A stretch of DNA of 64,000 nucleotides from Streptacidiphilus melanogenes (GCF_000787835.1 NZ_BBPP01000002.1:311437-375436), one strand, 5' to 3'; positions 42,045 through 50,719 are shown, numbered from the stretch's first letter. Numbers and translations are program-made. Notes: generated from the letters alone by a model not told the origin.

Positions 42045-42971
42045 TCAGCTGTGGCCGAGTTCCTCGGCCGGGGTGCTCTCCTCGACGGAGCCGCCGGAGC
42101 GGTCGGGGTGGAGGGGGAGGGGTTCGAGGCTGAGCTCGTCGAGCACCGGCGGGGCCGGGACCACGGGGGCCGGCATGACCGCGGCCTCGGAGTGCGCGCC
42201 GCAGCCGTACGCCAGCGAGACGATGCGGCCGTCCGCAGGGCTGAACTCGTTCGAGCAGACGCCGAAGGCCTGGCTGAGCGACGAACCGCCCAGCGGAACC
42301 ATGAAGCCGCACGAGACGCACGCCGCCGGTGCCGCCTGCGCCATCGGCGAGTGCGCGCCGAACTCCTTCTCCCAGCGGTCCGCGGCCAGGTTGAGGCCGA
42401 GTCTGCTCAGAACGCGGGCGCGGCCCATGCCCAGCTCGTCCGCCACGGACGCGATCTCGGCGCGCTCCGTCTCGGGCGCGACCGCCACGCGGTCGCCGCT
42501 GGGCTCGATCGCCACGTCCTCGCCGGCGATGCCGGAGAGACGGTCCTCCGCCAGGACCGAGTTCGGCGCGGGCTCGTCGTCACCGGAGTAGCCGGGCTCC
42601 AGGCGCAGGTCGTCCGCCTCGGTGGGGAGCAGGTCGCCGGGGCCGAGGTCGCCGGGGCGCAGGCGCTCGCTCCACGGAACCCACTCCGGCGCGATCAGCG
42701 CCTCCGGCCCGGGCAGCAGCACCGTTTCGTCGAGGGTGACCTGCTTGGCACGCGCCGCGCGGGTCACGGTGACCGCCCAACGCCAGCCGCGGTAGGCCTT
42801 CTCCGTCGTGGCGAAGTAATGCGTGACCACGCGGTCGCCCTCGACGTCGAGGCCGAGGTGCGCGCCGACTGCGGTCTCTCCGACCGCCGCAACGGCCGCG
42901 TGCCGCGCGAACTCCACGGCCTCGGCGCACAGGCGGTCAGGGGTACGGCTTCGCGTCGTCGCAGCACTCAT
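42045..42971 (-). CDS. DUF3027 family protein (308 aa)
   Basis: Actinobacteria-specific protein. Recognisable stretches are the start RSRTPDRLCAEAVEFARHAA, FATTEKAYRGWRWAVTVTRA, LLPGPEALIAPEWVPW and the zinc-finger-like CVSCGFMVPLGGSS with VCSNEFSPADG, whose cysteines may bind metal. The C-terminal 45 residues are Pro/Glu-rich and disordered. Function unknown; the family is conserved near growth and cell-cycle genes. ATG at 42971 with GGGAGAG 14 bases upstream. Diverges from the MFS transporter gene over 205 bp. Confidence 0.85.
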   Translation of the reverse strand: MSAATTRSRTPDRLCAEAVEFARHAAVAAVGETAVGAHLGLDVEGDRVVTHYFATTEKAYRGWRWAVTVTRAARAKQVTLDETVLLPGPEALIAPEWVPWSERLRPGDLGPGDLLPTEADDLRLEPGYSGDDEPAPNSVLAEDRLSGIAGEDVAIEPSGDRVAVAPETERAEIASVADELGMGRARVLSRLGLNLAADRWEKEFGAHSPMAQAAPAACVSCGFMVPLGGSSLSQAFGVCSNEFSPADGRIVSLAYGCGAHSEAAVMPAPVVPAPPVLDELSLEPLPLHPDRSGGSVEESTPAEELGHS

Positions 42972-43176
42972 CACGGACTGATTCTCTCCCAACCATCGTC
43001 GCGGCCATAACCACGGATTCGCACCATCGCCGAGCGGCGGACTGCGCGCGGTACCGGTCGGACTCCTATTCTTGCCGAACGGCCGGTCCCCTGTCCCGCG
43101 CGGACGCGGAACGGATCCGAACGGATGCCGAAAGTACCGCGCCAGGTGCCACGGCTTCTCTTGCCCGTCGTGCACC

Positions 43177-44556
43177 ATGGGAGATATGGCCGAGGCGGGA
43201 GTGGGCAAGGCGCGGCGTGCGGCGTCGTCCGTGCACCGGTTCGCCTCGGCTGCGGCGGTGCGCACCGGCAGGGTCGCGAACGCAACGGGTCGGCGGATCC
43301 GCCGCGCGACATCCGCGCAGGGCGCGGGCGAGTCGGGGCTGGCCAAGCTGATCGAGCTGCACGCGGTGAACTCCGCGGGCGACATGATGATCACGGTCGC
43401 GCTGGCGTCCACCATCTTCTTCTCCGTGCCGACGCACGAGGCGCGCGGGCGCGTCGCGCTGTACCTGCTGATCACGATGGCGCCGTTCGTCCTCCTCGCG
43501 CCGGTCATCGGGCCGATGCTGGACAAGATCCCGAGCGGTCGCCGCGCCGCCATGGCGGGCAGCCTGCTGGCCCGCGCCGCGCTGGCCTGGATGATGACGG
43601 GCGCCATCGCCGGCGCCGGGCTGGCGATCTACCCGTTGGCGCTGGGCGTGCTGGTCGCCTCCAAGGCCTACGGGGTCATCCGCAGCGTCGTCGTGCCGCG
43701 GCTGAAACCGCCGCAGCTGCCACTGGTGAAGGCGAACTCGCGGGTCTCGCTCGCCGGGCTGCTGTCGACCGGCGTCGCCGCCGCGATCGGCGGACTGCTG
43801 CACCTGATCGGCCCGGACTGGCCGCTGCGCGGCGCGTTCCTGATCTACATCGTCGGCGCGGGGCTCGCCTTCGCGCTGCCGCACACGGTGGACGTGGCGA
43901 AGGGCGAGGAGCGCGCGGTCCTGCACGCGGAGGCCACGCCGGAGGACGGCACCAAGGTCGGGCTGCGGACGGTCGGCCCCGGCGTGGTGCTGGCGCTGGG
44001 CTCGGAGAGCGCGCTGCGCGTGCTCTTCGGCTTCCTCACCTTCTTCCTCGCCTTCCTGGTGCGCGAGCATCCGCTGGCGGGGCTGCCGGCCACGGCCTCG
44101 CTGGGCCTGGTCGCCGCCGCGCTCGCCATCGGCAACACGCTCGGCACGGTCGTCGGCGCGTGGGTGCGCACGAAGGGCCCTGAGACGCTCGTCACGTTGA
44201 TGCTCGCACTCGCGTTCGTTTCCTCGCTGGCCGCCGCAATACTCTTCGGCGCGCTCACGGTCGTGCTGCTCGCCTTCGTCTCCGGGTTCACCCAGTGCAT
44301 GGGCAAGGTGGGTCTCGACGCACTGATCCAGCGCGACGTGCCGGAAGCCGTCCGGACCTCGGCGTTCGCCCGTTCGGAGACGGTGGTCCAGCTGACCTGG
44401 GTGGTCGGCGGCGGCCTCGGGATCGTGCTCCCGCTGGTCGGCGAGGTCGGCATGGCCACGGCCGCCGCGCTGATGGGCGTCGCCCTGGTCTGGGCCGTCC
44501 GGACCCGGCTCACGCTGCGACCGCGGCACGCAGCGGCAGCCCCCGACGTGGCGTGA
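43177..44556 (+). CDS. MFS transporter (about 459 aa)
   Basis: Membrane transporter with 10-12 predicted helices: SAGDMMITVALASTIFF, LYLLITMAPFVLLAPVIGPMLDKIPSGRR, where the P-x-x-G-R loop after the second-third helices is typical, and in the C-terminal half VLLAFVSGFTQCMGKVGLDALIQRDV. A 60-residue basic, Ala-rich cytoplasmic N-terminus precedes it. Substrate unknown; the gene neighbours DUF2771 and the mqnB-mqnD pair in the same direction. ATG at 43177 or 43186; neither has an ideal ribosome binding site. Confidence 0.85.
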   Translation: MGDMAEAGVGKARRAASSVHRFASAAAVRTGRVANATGRRIRRATSAQGAGESGLAKLIELHAVNSAGDMMITVALASTIFFSVPTHEARGRVALYLLITMAPFVLLAPVIGPMLDKIPSGRRAAMAGSLLARAALAWMMTGAIAGAGLAIYPLALGVLVASKAYGVIRSVVVPRLKPPQLPLVKANSRVSLAGLLSTGVAAAIGGLLHLIGPDWPLRGAFLIYIVGAGLAFALPHTVDVAKGEERAVLHAEATPEDGTKVGLRTVGPGVVLALGSESALRVLFGFLTFFLAFLVREHPLAGLPATASLGLVAAALAIGNTLGTVVGAWVRTKGPETLVTLMLALAFVSSLAAAILFGALTVVLLAFVSGFTQCMGKVGLDALIQRDVPEAVRTSAFARSETVVQLTWVVGGGLGIVLPLVGEVGMATAAALMGVALVWAVRTRLTLRPRHAAAAPDVA

Positions 44557-44582
44557 TCGTCGCGGGGCGGTAGCCTGCCACC

Positions 44583-45122
44583 ATGAGTCTCAACCGCGGT
44601 GTCGCCGCCCTTGGAGCCGTCGCCGTCGTGGGCGCCGCGACGCTCGGTATCACGCTTCCGATCGCCGCCCACTACGCGCCCTCGGTCGCCCGGGTCTCGG
44701 TCGTGGCCGGCTCCCACTGGACGCAGATCGCCCCGCTCGCCAACTGCTACAACGGCGGCAAGGCCCTGAGCACGACCGACCAGGCCAAGTGCAGCGCGTC
44801 CATCAAGGCCGCTCTCAGCGACGACAAGAAGATGCCGACGGCGATCGTGCCGAGCGCGAACGGCAACTTCGGCATCAACGTCGACCAGCCCGTCACCAAG
44901 AACGGCTGGGTCGCGCGCACCGGCAGCGGCTTCCTGGTCCAGCACACGACCAACGCCTACGCGGGTCCGCTGTCGATCACCCAGGTGCTGACGACTCAGG
45001 ACCCGACGACGGGTCAGACCACGACGTCCAACACCGGCCCGATCCTGATCGTGGAGACCGACAAGGACGGCAAGGGCATCTTCGGCGAGTGGCTGCTCCA
45101 GCTCAAGGTCGCCGGTAGCTGA
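44583..45122 (+). CDS. DUF2771 secreted or membrane-anchored protein (179 aa)
   Basis: N-terminal hydrophobic segment (about residues 7-28, AALGAVAVVGAATLGITLPI) is a signal or anchor sequence. The exported part has two cysteines (ANCYNG, AKCSAS) likely to form a disulfide and beta-rich stretches (NGNFGINVDQPVTKNGW, PILIVETDKDGKG). It fits the DUF2771 family, unknown function. 26 bp after the MFS gene and 19 bp before mqnB, so it probably belongs to one transcript with them. ATG at 44583. Confidence 0.82.
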   Translation: MSLNRGVAALGAVAVVGAATLGITLPIAAHYAPSVARVSVVAGSHWTQIAPLANCYNGGKALSTTDQAKCSASIKAALSDDKKMPTAIVPSANGNFGINVDQPVTKNGWVARTGSGFLVQHTTNAYAGPLSITQVLTTQDPTTGQTTTSNTGPILIVETDKDGKGIFGEWLLQLKVAGS

Positions 45123-45141
45123 ACCACGCCCTGACGCCCCG

Positions 45142-45858
45142 TTGAGCTCCCCGCGCGTTCTCGTCGTCACCGCCGTCGCTCCCGAAGCGGCGGCGGTGCT
45201 GCGTGGTGCGGGCGCGGCGCTGCCGCACGCGGGCGAGGACACCCGGACACTGCCCGGCGGGTACCCGCTGACGGCCCTCGGCCCGGTGGACGTGGTGGTC
45301 GGCGGCGTCGGCCCCGCGGCGGCCGCGGCGGCCGCCGCGACGGCGCTCGCACTCACCCCGACGGCCTACGGCCTGGCCGTCTCCTCCGGCATCGCGGGCG
45401 GTTTCGCGCCCGCCGCACCGATCGGCTCGGCGGTGGTCGCCGAGGCGATCGTCGCGGCGGATCTGGGCGCCGACACGCCCGACGGCTTCGCCGACGTCAC
45501 CGAGCTGGGCTTCGGACGCGTCCGGCACGCGTGCGCCTTCGTCGACCCCGTCGTCCGCCGTCTGCGCGACGCCGGGCTCCCCGCCGCGACCGGCCCCGTG
45601 CTGACGGTCTCCACCGTCACCGGCAGCGCCGAGCGCGCCGCGGAACTGCTGCGCCGTCACCCCGGGGCGGTGGCCGAGGCCATGGAGGGCTTCGGCGTCG
45701 CGGAGGCAGCGTCCGGGCACGGCGTCCCCGTGCTGGAGCTGCGCACCGTCTCCAACGCGGTCGGCCCCCGCGACCGCGCCGCCTGGCGCATCGGCGAGGC
45801 GCTGGACGCCCTGGCGGCCGTCTTCGCGCGACTGCCGTACGAGACACTGGTCCGGTGA
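45142..45858 (+). CDS. mqnB: Futalosine hydrolase MqnB (238 aa)
   Basis: Nucleoside-phosphorylase-fold hydrolase that splits futalosine (or aminofutalosine products) into dehypoxanthine futalosine and hypoxanthine. Motifs: VLVVTAVAPEAAAVLRG, VDVVVGGVGPAAA, the substrate-binding SSGIAGGFAP and the PGAVAEAMEGFGVAEAA stretch with the conserved MEG and ELRTVSNAVGPRD. TTG start at 45142 is inferred because no ATG/GTG fits the conserved N-terminus. Its TGA overlaps the mqnD GTG (GTGA), so the two enzymes are translationally coupled. Confidence 0.92.
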   Translation: MSSPRVLVVTAVAPEAAAVLRGAGAALPHAGEDTRTLPGGYPLTALGPVDVVVGGVGPAAAAAAAATALALTPTAYGLAVSSGIAGGFAPAAPIGSAVVAEAIVAADLGADTPDGFADVTELGFGRVRHACAFVDPVVRRLRDAGLPAATGPVLTVSTVTGSAERAAELLRRHPGAVAEAMEGFGVAEAASGHGVPVLELRTVSNAVGPRDRAAWRIGEALDALAAVFARLPYETLVR

Positions 45859-46724
45859 CTTCTTCCACCCCGGCCCTCAGTATCGCCTTCTCCCCCTGCC
45901 CGAACGACACCTTCGTCTTCCACGCCTGGGCCGACGGCCTGGTCGCGGGGGCGGTGCCGCCCGAGGTCACCTTCGCCGACATCGACATCACCAACGGCCT
46001 GGCCGAGCGCGGCGAGCTCGACGTCCTGAAGATCTCCTACGCGCAGCTGCCGTGGGTCCTCTCCGAGTACGCCCTGCTCCCCTGCGGCGGCGCGCTGGGC
46101 CGCGGCTGCGGCCCCCTCGTCCTGACCGGCCCCGACGCCTCCCCGGAGCCCGAGGCGCTGCGCGGCGCCACCGTCGCCGTCCCGAGCGAGCGCTCCACCG
46201 CCTACCTGCTGTTCCGCCTCTGGGCGGCGGAGGCCGTCCCCGGCGGCCTCGGCGAGATCGTGGTCATGCCGTTCCACGAGATCATGCCGGCGGTGCGCGA
46301 CGGCAAGGTCGACGCGGGCCTCGTCATCCACGAGGCGCGGTTCACCTACCAGAACTACGGCCTGCGCTGCCTCGCCGACATGGGCGAGGCGTGGGAGTCC
46401 GCGACCGGCCTGCCGATCCCGCTCGGCGCGATCGTCGCCCGCCGCGGGCTCGGCGCGGAGCGCCTCGCAGCACTGGCGGACACCATTCGCGACAGCGTCC
46501 GCGCCGCGTGGGCGGAGCCCGCGCTCTCGCGGGACTACGTGATGTCGCACGCCCAGGAGATGGACCCCGCGGTGGCGGACCAGCACATCGCCCTCTACGT
46601 GAACGAGTTCACCGAGGACCTCGGCGAAGCCGGCTACGCCGCGGTACGCGGCCTCCTCAGCCGCGCCGCAGCCGCGGGCCTGACCCCGGCCGTCCCGGAC
46701 GGGCTGCTGTCGTTCCCTGCGTGA
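45855..46724 (+). CDS. mqnD: 1,4-dihydroxy-6-naphthoate synthase MqnD (289 aa)
   Basis: Converts cyclic dehypoxanthine futalosine to 1,4-dihydroxy-6-naphthoate, a menaquinone precursor. Structurally a substrate-binding-protein fold. Visible: IAFSPCPNDTFVFHAW, ISYAQLPWVLSEYALLPCGGALGRG, VVMPFHEIMPAVRDGKVDAGLVIHEARFTY and the C-terminal HIALYVNEFTEDLG. Length fits. GTG at 45855 overlaps the mqnB stop. mqnA and mqnC, needed to complete the route, are not in this window. Confidence 0.95.
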   Translation: MTSSTPALSIAFSPCPNDTFVFHAWADGLVAGAVPPEVTFADIDITNGLAERGELDVLKISYAQLPWVLSEYALLPCGGALGRGCGPLVLTGPDASPEPEALRGATVAVPSERSTAYLLFRLWAAEAVPGGLGEIVVMPFHEIMPAVRDGKVDAGLVIHEARFTYQNYGLRCLADMGEAWESATGLPIPLGAIVARRGLGAERLAALADTIRDSVRAAWAEPALSRDYVMSHAQEMDPAVADQHIALYVNEFTEDLGEAGYAAVRGLLSRAAAAGLTPAVPDGLLSFPA

Positions 46725-46736
46725 GTTGCACGGCCG

Positions 46737-46775
46737 GGGGGCGCGGGGCTCTGCACGAGAGACGGCCGCGCCCCC
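46737..46775. terminator. Hairpin between mqnD and the cold-shock gene
   Basis: GGGGGCGCG (46737-46745) pairs with CGCGCCCCC (46767-46775) around a 21-base loop. It is in the convergent gap between mqnD and the cold-shock gene. Confidence 0.65.
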
Positions 46776-46789
46776 TGGGTTGCCGCTAG

Positions 46790-47173
46790 CTAGACGTCCA
46801 GCTGGTCGGCGACGTGGTGGAGGAGGGTCGCGATGCGCTTGCCGACGGGCTTGTCGGGGTAGCGGCCCTTCTGGAGGGCGGGGATGATCTTCTCCAGGAC
46901 GGTGGTGAGGTCCTGGACCATCGCGGCGAGTTCGTCCGGCTTCTTGCGGGACGCCGCCGCCAGCGACGGGGCCTCGTCGAGGAGCGTCACGGTCAGTGCC
47001 TGGTCTCCCCGGTGGCCGGCGACCACGCCGAACTCGACCCGCTGGCCGGGCTTCAACGACTCCACTCCGACAGGCAGTGCCTTGGAGTGCACGAACACGT
47101 CGCCGCCGTCGTCGCGCGAGAGGAAGCCGAAGCCCTTCTCAGAGTTGAACCACTTCACTTTGCCCGTAGGCAT
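46790..47173 (-). CDS. Cold-shock-domain protein with C-terminal extension (127 aa)
   Basis: Residues 1-66 are a canonical cold-shock domain binding single-stranded RNA/DNA: KVKWFNSEKGFGFL (RNP1) and DVFVHSKAL (RNP2), GQRVEFGVVAG. An extra 60 residues follow (KKPDELAAMVQDLTTVLEKI to LHHVADQLDV), predicted helical; streptomycetes have such longer CspB-type proteins. Likely RNA chaperone; the extension may mediate dimerisation. ATG at 47173; the leader contains a strong nested hairpin at 47227-47268. Confidence 0.92.
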   Translation of the reverse strand: MPTGKVKWFNSEKGFGFLSRDDGGDVFVHSKALPVGVESLKPGQRVEFGVVAGHRGDQALTVTLLDEAPSLAAASRKKPDELAAMVQDLTTVLEKIIPALQKGRYPDKPVGKRIATLLHHVADQLDV

Positions 47174-47226
47174 GGGGAGACCTCGTCGTAGGTGAGTCGT
47201 TGAGTCGGAGTGTGTCGTACGGGGGT

Positions 47227-47268
47227 GCGGCGCCCCACCGGCTACCGGTGGTGACCGCTGGGCGCCGC
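47227..47268 (-). promoter_or_regulatory. Nested hairpin in the 5' leader of the cold-shock gene
   Basis: Outer arms GCGGCGCCC (47227-47235) and GGGCGCCGC (47260-47268) enclose an inner perfect hairpin CCACCGG-CTA-CCGGTGG (47235-47251). It lies 54-95 bases upstream of the start codon. If transcribed it would be a stable element that could affect translation or mRNA decay with temperature; this is inference. Confidence 0.5.
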
Positions 47269-47534
47269 AGGCGAACTAGCGCCGGGCCATTGTTCCAGGT
47301 CGGCGCCGAAATGATCGACCGGATTGCTCCGCCGGAGGCACCTGCGGCACGGCCGACCGACGTGTCGTCCAGATCGGGGACATGGCGCACCTCCTCATCG
47401 AACTGCCTGGTCACGCCGCAGCGATCCCGCTGCGCGCACGCACGGTCCCCGTGCGTGACGTGCATACCCTGCCGGGGCACTCCGCTAACCCCGCGCGCGC
47501 CGCGCACCTGTGCGGACCCGTTAGCGTGGAGGGT

Positions 47535-47789
47535 GTGAACGCTGACTCCCTCTCCCGCGCGGAAGATCCGGGCGCCCCCGGCGACCGGCTGGTCCGCATC
47601 GGGGCGATCCTCTTCGCCGTCGGCGCGGTGGCCACGATCGCCACCGTGCTGCCGCTCTTCCTCGGCCTGCACCGGCTGCCGACGCCTGCGTACTTCGTCT
47701 GCATGGTGATGCCGCTCGGCTTCGCCGTCGCGCTCGCGGGCCTGTTCGCCTCGGCCCGCTCGCAGAAGCGTCAGATCGCCGCCAAGTAG
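47535..47789 (+). CDS. Small two-helix membrane protein (84 aa)
   Basis: Charged N-terminus (MNADSLSRAEDPGAPGDR) followed by two membrane helices (about residues 21-42 and 51-70) and a basic end KRQIAAK. No domain recognised; such genes next to HAD phosphatase and cold-shock genes are seen in streptomycetes. GTG at 47535; an in-frame GTG at 47526 is possible, and GGAGGG lies too close to be certain. Its 3' end overlaps that of the HAD gene by 19 bp (convergent). Confidence 0.7.
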   Translation: MNADSLSRAEDPGAPGDRLVRIGAILFAVGAVATIATVLPLFLGLHRLPTPAYFVCMVMPLGFAVALAGLFASARSQKRQIAAK

Positions 47790-48403
47790 TCCGACAGCCA
47801 GGCCGGGAACCCGGTCAGGTCCGGCAGGACGACGCCCGCGCCGGCCGCACGCAGGCTCTCGGCGTCGTAAGGGCCGGTCGTGACCGCGACCGGGAAGGCG
47901 CCCGCCTCGCGCGCGCCCACGACGTCGCCCAGGTGGTCGCCGACGTACACGCGCACGGCCTCGGCGCGCAGCGCCTCCGCCTTGCCCGCGGCGAAGACGT
48001 CGCCGTGCAGGGCGTCGACCTGCATCTCCAGCGCCTCCAGGTTGAGCCGCGCGTTGGGTGTGTGCTTGCCGGTCACCACGACCGTCCGACCGCCGGCCGC
48101 GCGCACCGCGGCGAGCGCCTCCAGTGCGCCCGGCAGCGGCGTGACCCCGGCGATCCCGTACTCCGCATAAAGCTTCCGGTACCGATCCGCCATGGCCTGG
48201 ACCTCGTCGGCCGGGAACCAGTTCGCCATCTCGACCTCCACCGGCGGCCCGAGCCGGGAGCAGACGAGGTCGGTGTCGATGTCCGTGCCGGTCTCCTCCG
48301 CCAGGTACGCGTAGGCCCTCGCGATGCCCGGCCGGGAGTCGATCAGCGTCATGTCGAGGTCGAACCCGACAGCCAGCAGAGGGAGCGGCGTCAACGGCGT
48401 CAT
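47771..48403 (-). CDS. HAD-superfamily hydrolase/phosphatase (210 aa)
   Basis: Haloacid dehalogenase fold phosphatase with nucleophile Asp15 and Asp17 in FDLDMTLIDSRPG, motif II threonine in VVVTGKHTPN, a lysine in the same loop, and motif III/IV VGDHLGDVVGAREAGAFPV. A helical cap (about 25-95) holds substrate specificity. Resembles phosphoglycolate phosphatase-like enzymes; the substrate is unknown. ATG at 48403, GTGAAGG 4 bases before. The start is 87 bp from the divergent siderophore-binding gene. Confidence 0.9.
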   Translation of the reverse strand: MTPLTPLPLLAVGFDLDMTLIDSRPGIARAYAYLAEETGTDIDTDLVCSRLGPPVEVEMANWFPADEVQAMADRYRKLYAEYGIAGVTPLPGALEALAAVRAAGGRTVVVTGKHTPNARLNLEALEMQVDALHGDVFAAGKAEALRAEAVRVYVGDHLGDVVGAREAGAFPVAVTTGPYDAESLRAAGAGVVLPDLTGFPAWLSDYLAAI

Positions 48404-48490
48404 GGCCTTCACCCTAATCGGGCCTGCCGTGGGCGATACTGCGGACTGGGACGAATCGGGAGAGACGGGGACGAAGCTTCGGGAGGCCGG

Positions 48491-49543
48491 ATGCCTGGCG
48501 CCTACTCGCGCAGGGCCCTGCTCGGCGCGCTCGGCGCCTTCGGCGCTTCCGCCGCGCTGGCCGCCTGCAAGGGCGACACCGGCTTCCCACCCGACTCCGG
48601 CTCGGCCGCCAGCCCGACGTCCAGCGCGGGAGGCGGAGGGCTGCTCGCCGCCCGGGCGTCGAGCGGGACCGGCAGCGCCTCCCCGACGCCGCCGCCCACC
48701 CGGACCGTCCACGCCGCGACCGGCCAGGTGCAGGTCCCGGCCGCGCCGCGGCGGGTCGTCGTGCTCGGCACCGCGGAGCTCGACTCCGCGCTCACCCTCG
48801 GCTTCACGCCGGTGGGGGCGGCGCGCCCGGCGTTCGACAGCGGCCTGCCGGACTACTACCCCACCGGATGGCTCTCGCCCGTCGCCCACGTCGGCGTCGT
48901 CGGCGCACCGGACCTCGCCGCGATCAAGCGGCTGCGGCCCGACGTGATCCTCTCCAGCCGTTCCGTCGACGGCGCGCGCTACCAGCAGCTGTCGGCGATC
49001 GCCCCGACCGTCCTGACCGAGTCGACGGGCGCCTCCTGGAAGCAGGACTTCCAGCTCCACACGCAGGCCCTCAACGCGCAGTCCGTCGCCGACGCGATCA
49101 CCTCCGCCTACCAGGACCACGTCCGCGAGGTCACCGCCGGGCTGGGCGGCTCGGGTTCGACCCGCAAGCAGCAGATCAGTCTGATCCGCTTCGTCCAGGA
49201 CCAGAACCCGAGCGTCGTCGCCGCCCACAGCTTCCCCGGCAGCCTGCTCGCCGACGTCCAGCTGGGCCGCCCCGACGCGCAGAACGCGCAGACGGAGACG
49301 GTCGCCCTCCCCGCGACGGACAAGCTCGACGCGGTGGACGGCACCACGATCTTCTACTCCACCTCCGGAGACCCGGCCAAGGCCCACACCGACGAGGTGC
49401 TGAACAGCGACGCCTGGAAGAACCTCTCCGCGGTCAAGGCGGGACGCGCCTACGCGGTCGACGACCAGCTCTGGAACCAGGGCGTGGGCTACCTCGGCTC
49501 CGATCTGATCCTGGCTCAACTGCGGCGCTACTTGGGTGGGTAG
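48491..49543 (+). CDS. Iron-siderophore-type ABC substrate-binding lipoprotein (350 aa)
   Basis: Lipoprotein signal with twin arginine (SRRALLGALGAFGASAALAAC): export may use the Tat route and the Cys after LAA is lipidated. A Ser/Gly/Pro linker precedes the FecB/FepB-type helical-backbone binding fold: RRVVVLGTAELDSALTLGF, PDVILSSRSVD, TTIFYSTSGDP. Binds ferric siderophores outside the membrane and delivers them to a permease. No permease genes lie near, so it is an orphan receptor. ATG at 48491 with GGGAGG 5 bases before. It is a candidate target of the iron repressor at 14.8 kb, but no clear iron box was found. Confidence 0.87.
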   Translation: MPGAYSRRALLGALGAFGASAALAACKGDTGFPPDSGSAASPTSSAGGGGLLAARASSGTGSASPTPPPTRTVHAATGQVQVPAAPRRVVVLGTAELDSALTLGFTPVGAARPAFDSGLPDYYPTGWLSPVAHVGVVGAPDLAAIKRLRPDVILSSRSVDGARYQQLSAIAPTVLTESTGASWKQDFQLHTQALNAQSVADAITSAYQDHVREVTAGLGGSGSTRKQQISLIRFVQDQNPSVVAAHSFPGSLLADVQLGRPDAQNAQTETVALPATDKLDAVDGTTIFYSTSGDPAKAHTDEVLNSDAWKNLSAVKAGRAYAVDDQLWNQGVGYLGSDLILAQLRRYLGG

Positions 49544-49570
49544 CGACCGATACGTGCCCAGAGTCTTGTG

Positions 49571-50506
49571 ATGCCCGTCACTCGGGAACACCATGTCACC
49601 ATGCCGACGACAACGACGCAGGAGCAGCGGGACCACCGGTCGCAACGCGAGCGTGAGCGCGCGGCTGCGACACGCAAGGCCTTCATCGCGGAGGGCTTCG
49701 ACCTGGTCGCGGACACCTACGGGACGGTGGACGGGGAGTTCTTCCAGGCGAACGGCGCACGCCTGGTCGAACACGCCGGCCTGCGCCCGGGCGACCGGGT
49801 CCTCGACCTCGGCTGCGGCCGCGGCGCGGTGCTGTTCGCCGCCGCGACGGCGGTGGGCCCCGACGGCTACGTGGCGGGCCTCGACCTCTCCCCCGGCATG
49901 GCCCACGCCACGGCCGCGGACATCGCCCGCCGTGGCCTGCGCAACGTCACGGCCCGCGTCGGCGACGCGGAGGACCCGGGCTTCCCCTCCGGCTCCTTCG
50001 AGGCGGTCCTGGCCGGGCTGATGATGTTCATCACCCCCGATCCGGCGGCGGCGCTGCGCGCGGCCCACCACATCCTGGTCCCCGGCGGGCGCTTCGCGAT
50101 GTCGAGCTGGGGTGCGCTGACCGACCCACGCTGGACCCGCCCGCTGGACGCGGCGCTGGCCTTCCTCGACGACCCCGTCTCCGCGTCCTCCCCGAGGCAG
50201 GGCGCGCGTGGCGGCCACCCGGCGTTCGACTCCCGCGAGTCGATCGCGGACCTCTTCCACGCCTGCGGCTACGCCGAGGTGCGGACGGTCGAGGAGACGT
50301 CGGTGCGCGTGATCGGGAGCGGCGAGGAGTGGTGGCGCTCGCAGTGGTCGACGGGGCGCCGGATCTGGCTCGAGAAGATCCCCACGGACCGCCGCGCCGC
50401 GGCGAAGGCTGCGGCCCTCGACGCCCTCGACGAGCTCCGCGACCACGAGGGGGTGCTGCGCAGCGAGACGCACCTGCGCTTCACGTCGGCACTCCGGGTG
50501 CCCTGA
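49571..50506 (+). CDS. Class I SAM-dependent methyltransferase (about 311 aa)
   Basis: Rossmann methyltransferase with the SAM motif I VLDLGCGRGAVLF near residue 79, motif II GLDLSPGMAHAT, and post-motifs VGDAEDPGFPSGSFEAVLAG and LVPGGRFAMSSWG. Similar to UbiE/arsenite- or secondary-metabolite methyltransferases. Substrate unknown. The start is uncertain among GTG 49568, ATG 49571 and ATG 49601; the extra N-terminus is polar. It follows the lipoprotein gene by 27 bp in the same direction and may be co-transcribed. Confidence 0.85.
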   Translation: MPVTREHHVTMPTTTTQEQRDHRSQRERERAAATRKAFIAEGFDLVADTYGTVDGEFFQANGARLVEHAGLRPGDRVLDLGCGRGAVLFAAATAVGPDGYVAGLDLSPGMAHATAADIARRGLRNVTARVGDAEDPGFPSGSFEAVLAGLMMFITPDPAAALRAAHHILVPGGRFAMSSWGALTDPRWTRPLDAALAFLDDPVSASSPRQGARGGHPAFDSRESIADLFHACGYAEVRTVEETSVRVIGSGEEWWRSQWSTGRRIWLEKIPTDRRAAAKAAALDALDELRDHEGVLRSETHLRFTSALRVP

Positions 50507-50517
50507 GACCTGGCAGC

Positions 50518-50712
50518 CAGGCGCGCCACCTCCGGGGCGCGGGGCCCTGCTGACCCGCGGCTCCGCCACAGGGCGCGAGAAACCACCCTGTGCGGATGGC
50601 CCTGCGCGTTCGGGGGCTCTGTGTGGGTGGGTGGCTTGTCGCGCCCACGCGGTGGAACCGCATATCAGCAGAGCCCCGCGCCCCTGAGGCGGTGCAACGT
50701 CCGTCTGCCGGG
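50518..50712. repeat. Intergenic repeat, copy D, between convergent genes
   Basis: The longest copy. Left arm GGGGCGCGGGGCCCTGCTGA and right arm TATCAGCAGAGCCCCGCG read as imperfect inverse complements; between them lie GAAACCACCCTGTGCGGATG and GGGTGGCTTGTCGCGCCC. It fills nearly the whole gap between the methyltransferase and the next gene. Confidence 0.8.
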
Positions 50713-50719
50713 AACTGAC

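Noticed and set aside
48404..50569. Long N-terminal extension of the HAD phosphatase frame
   Set aside because: The extension lies opposite the siderophore lipoprotein and methyltransferase; the conserved HAD start with an upstream ribosome binding site is at 48403.
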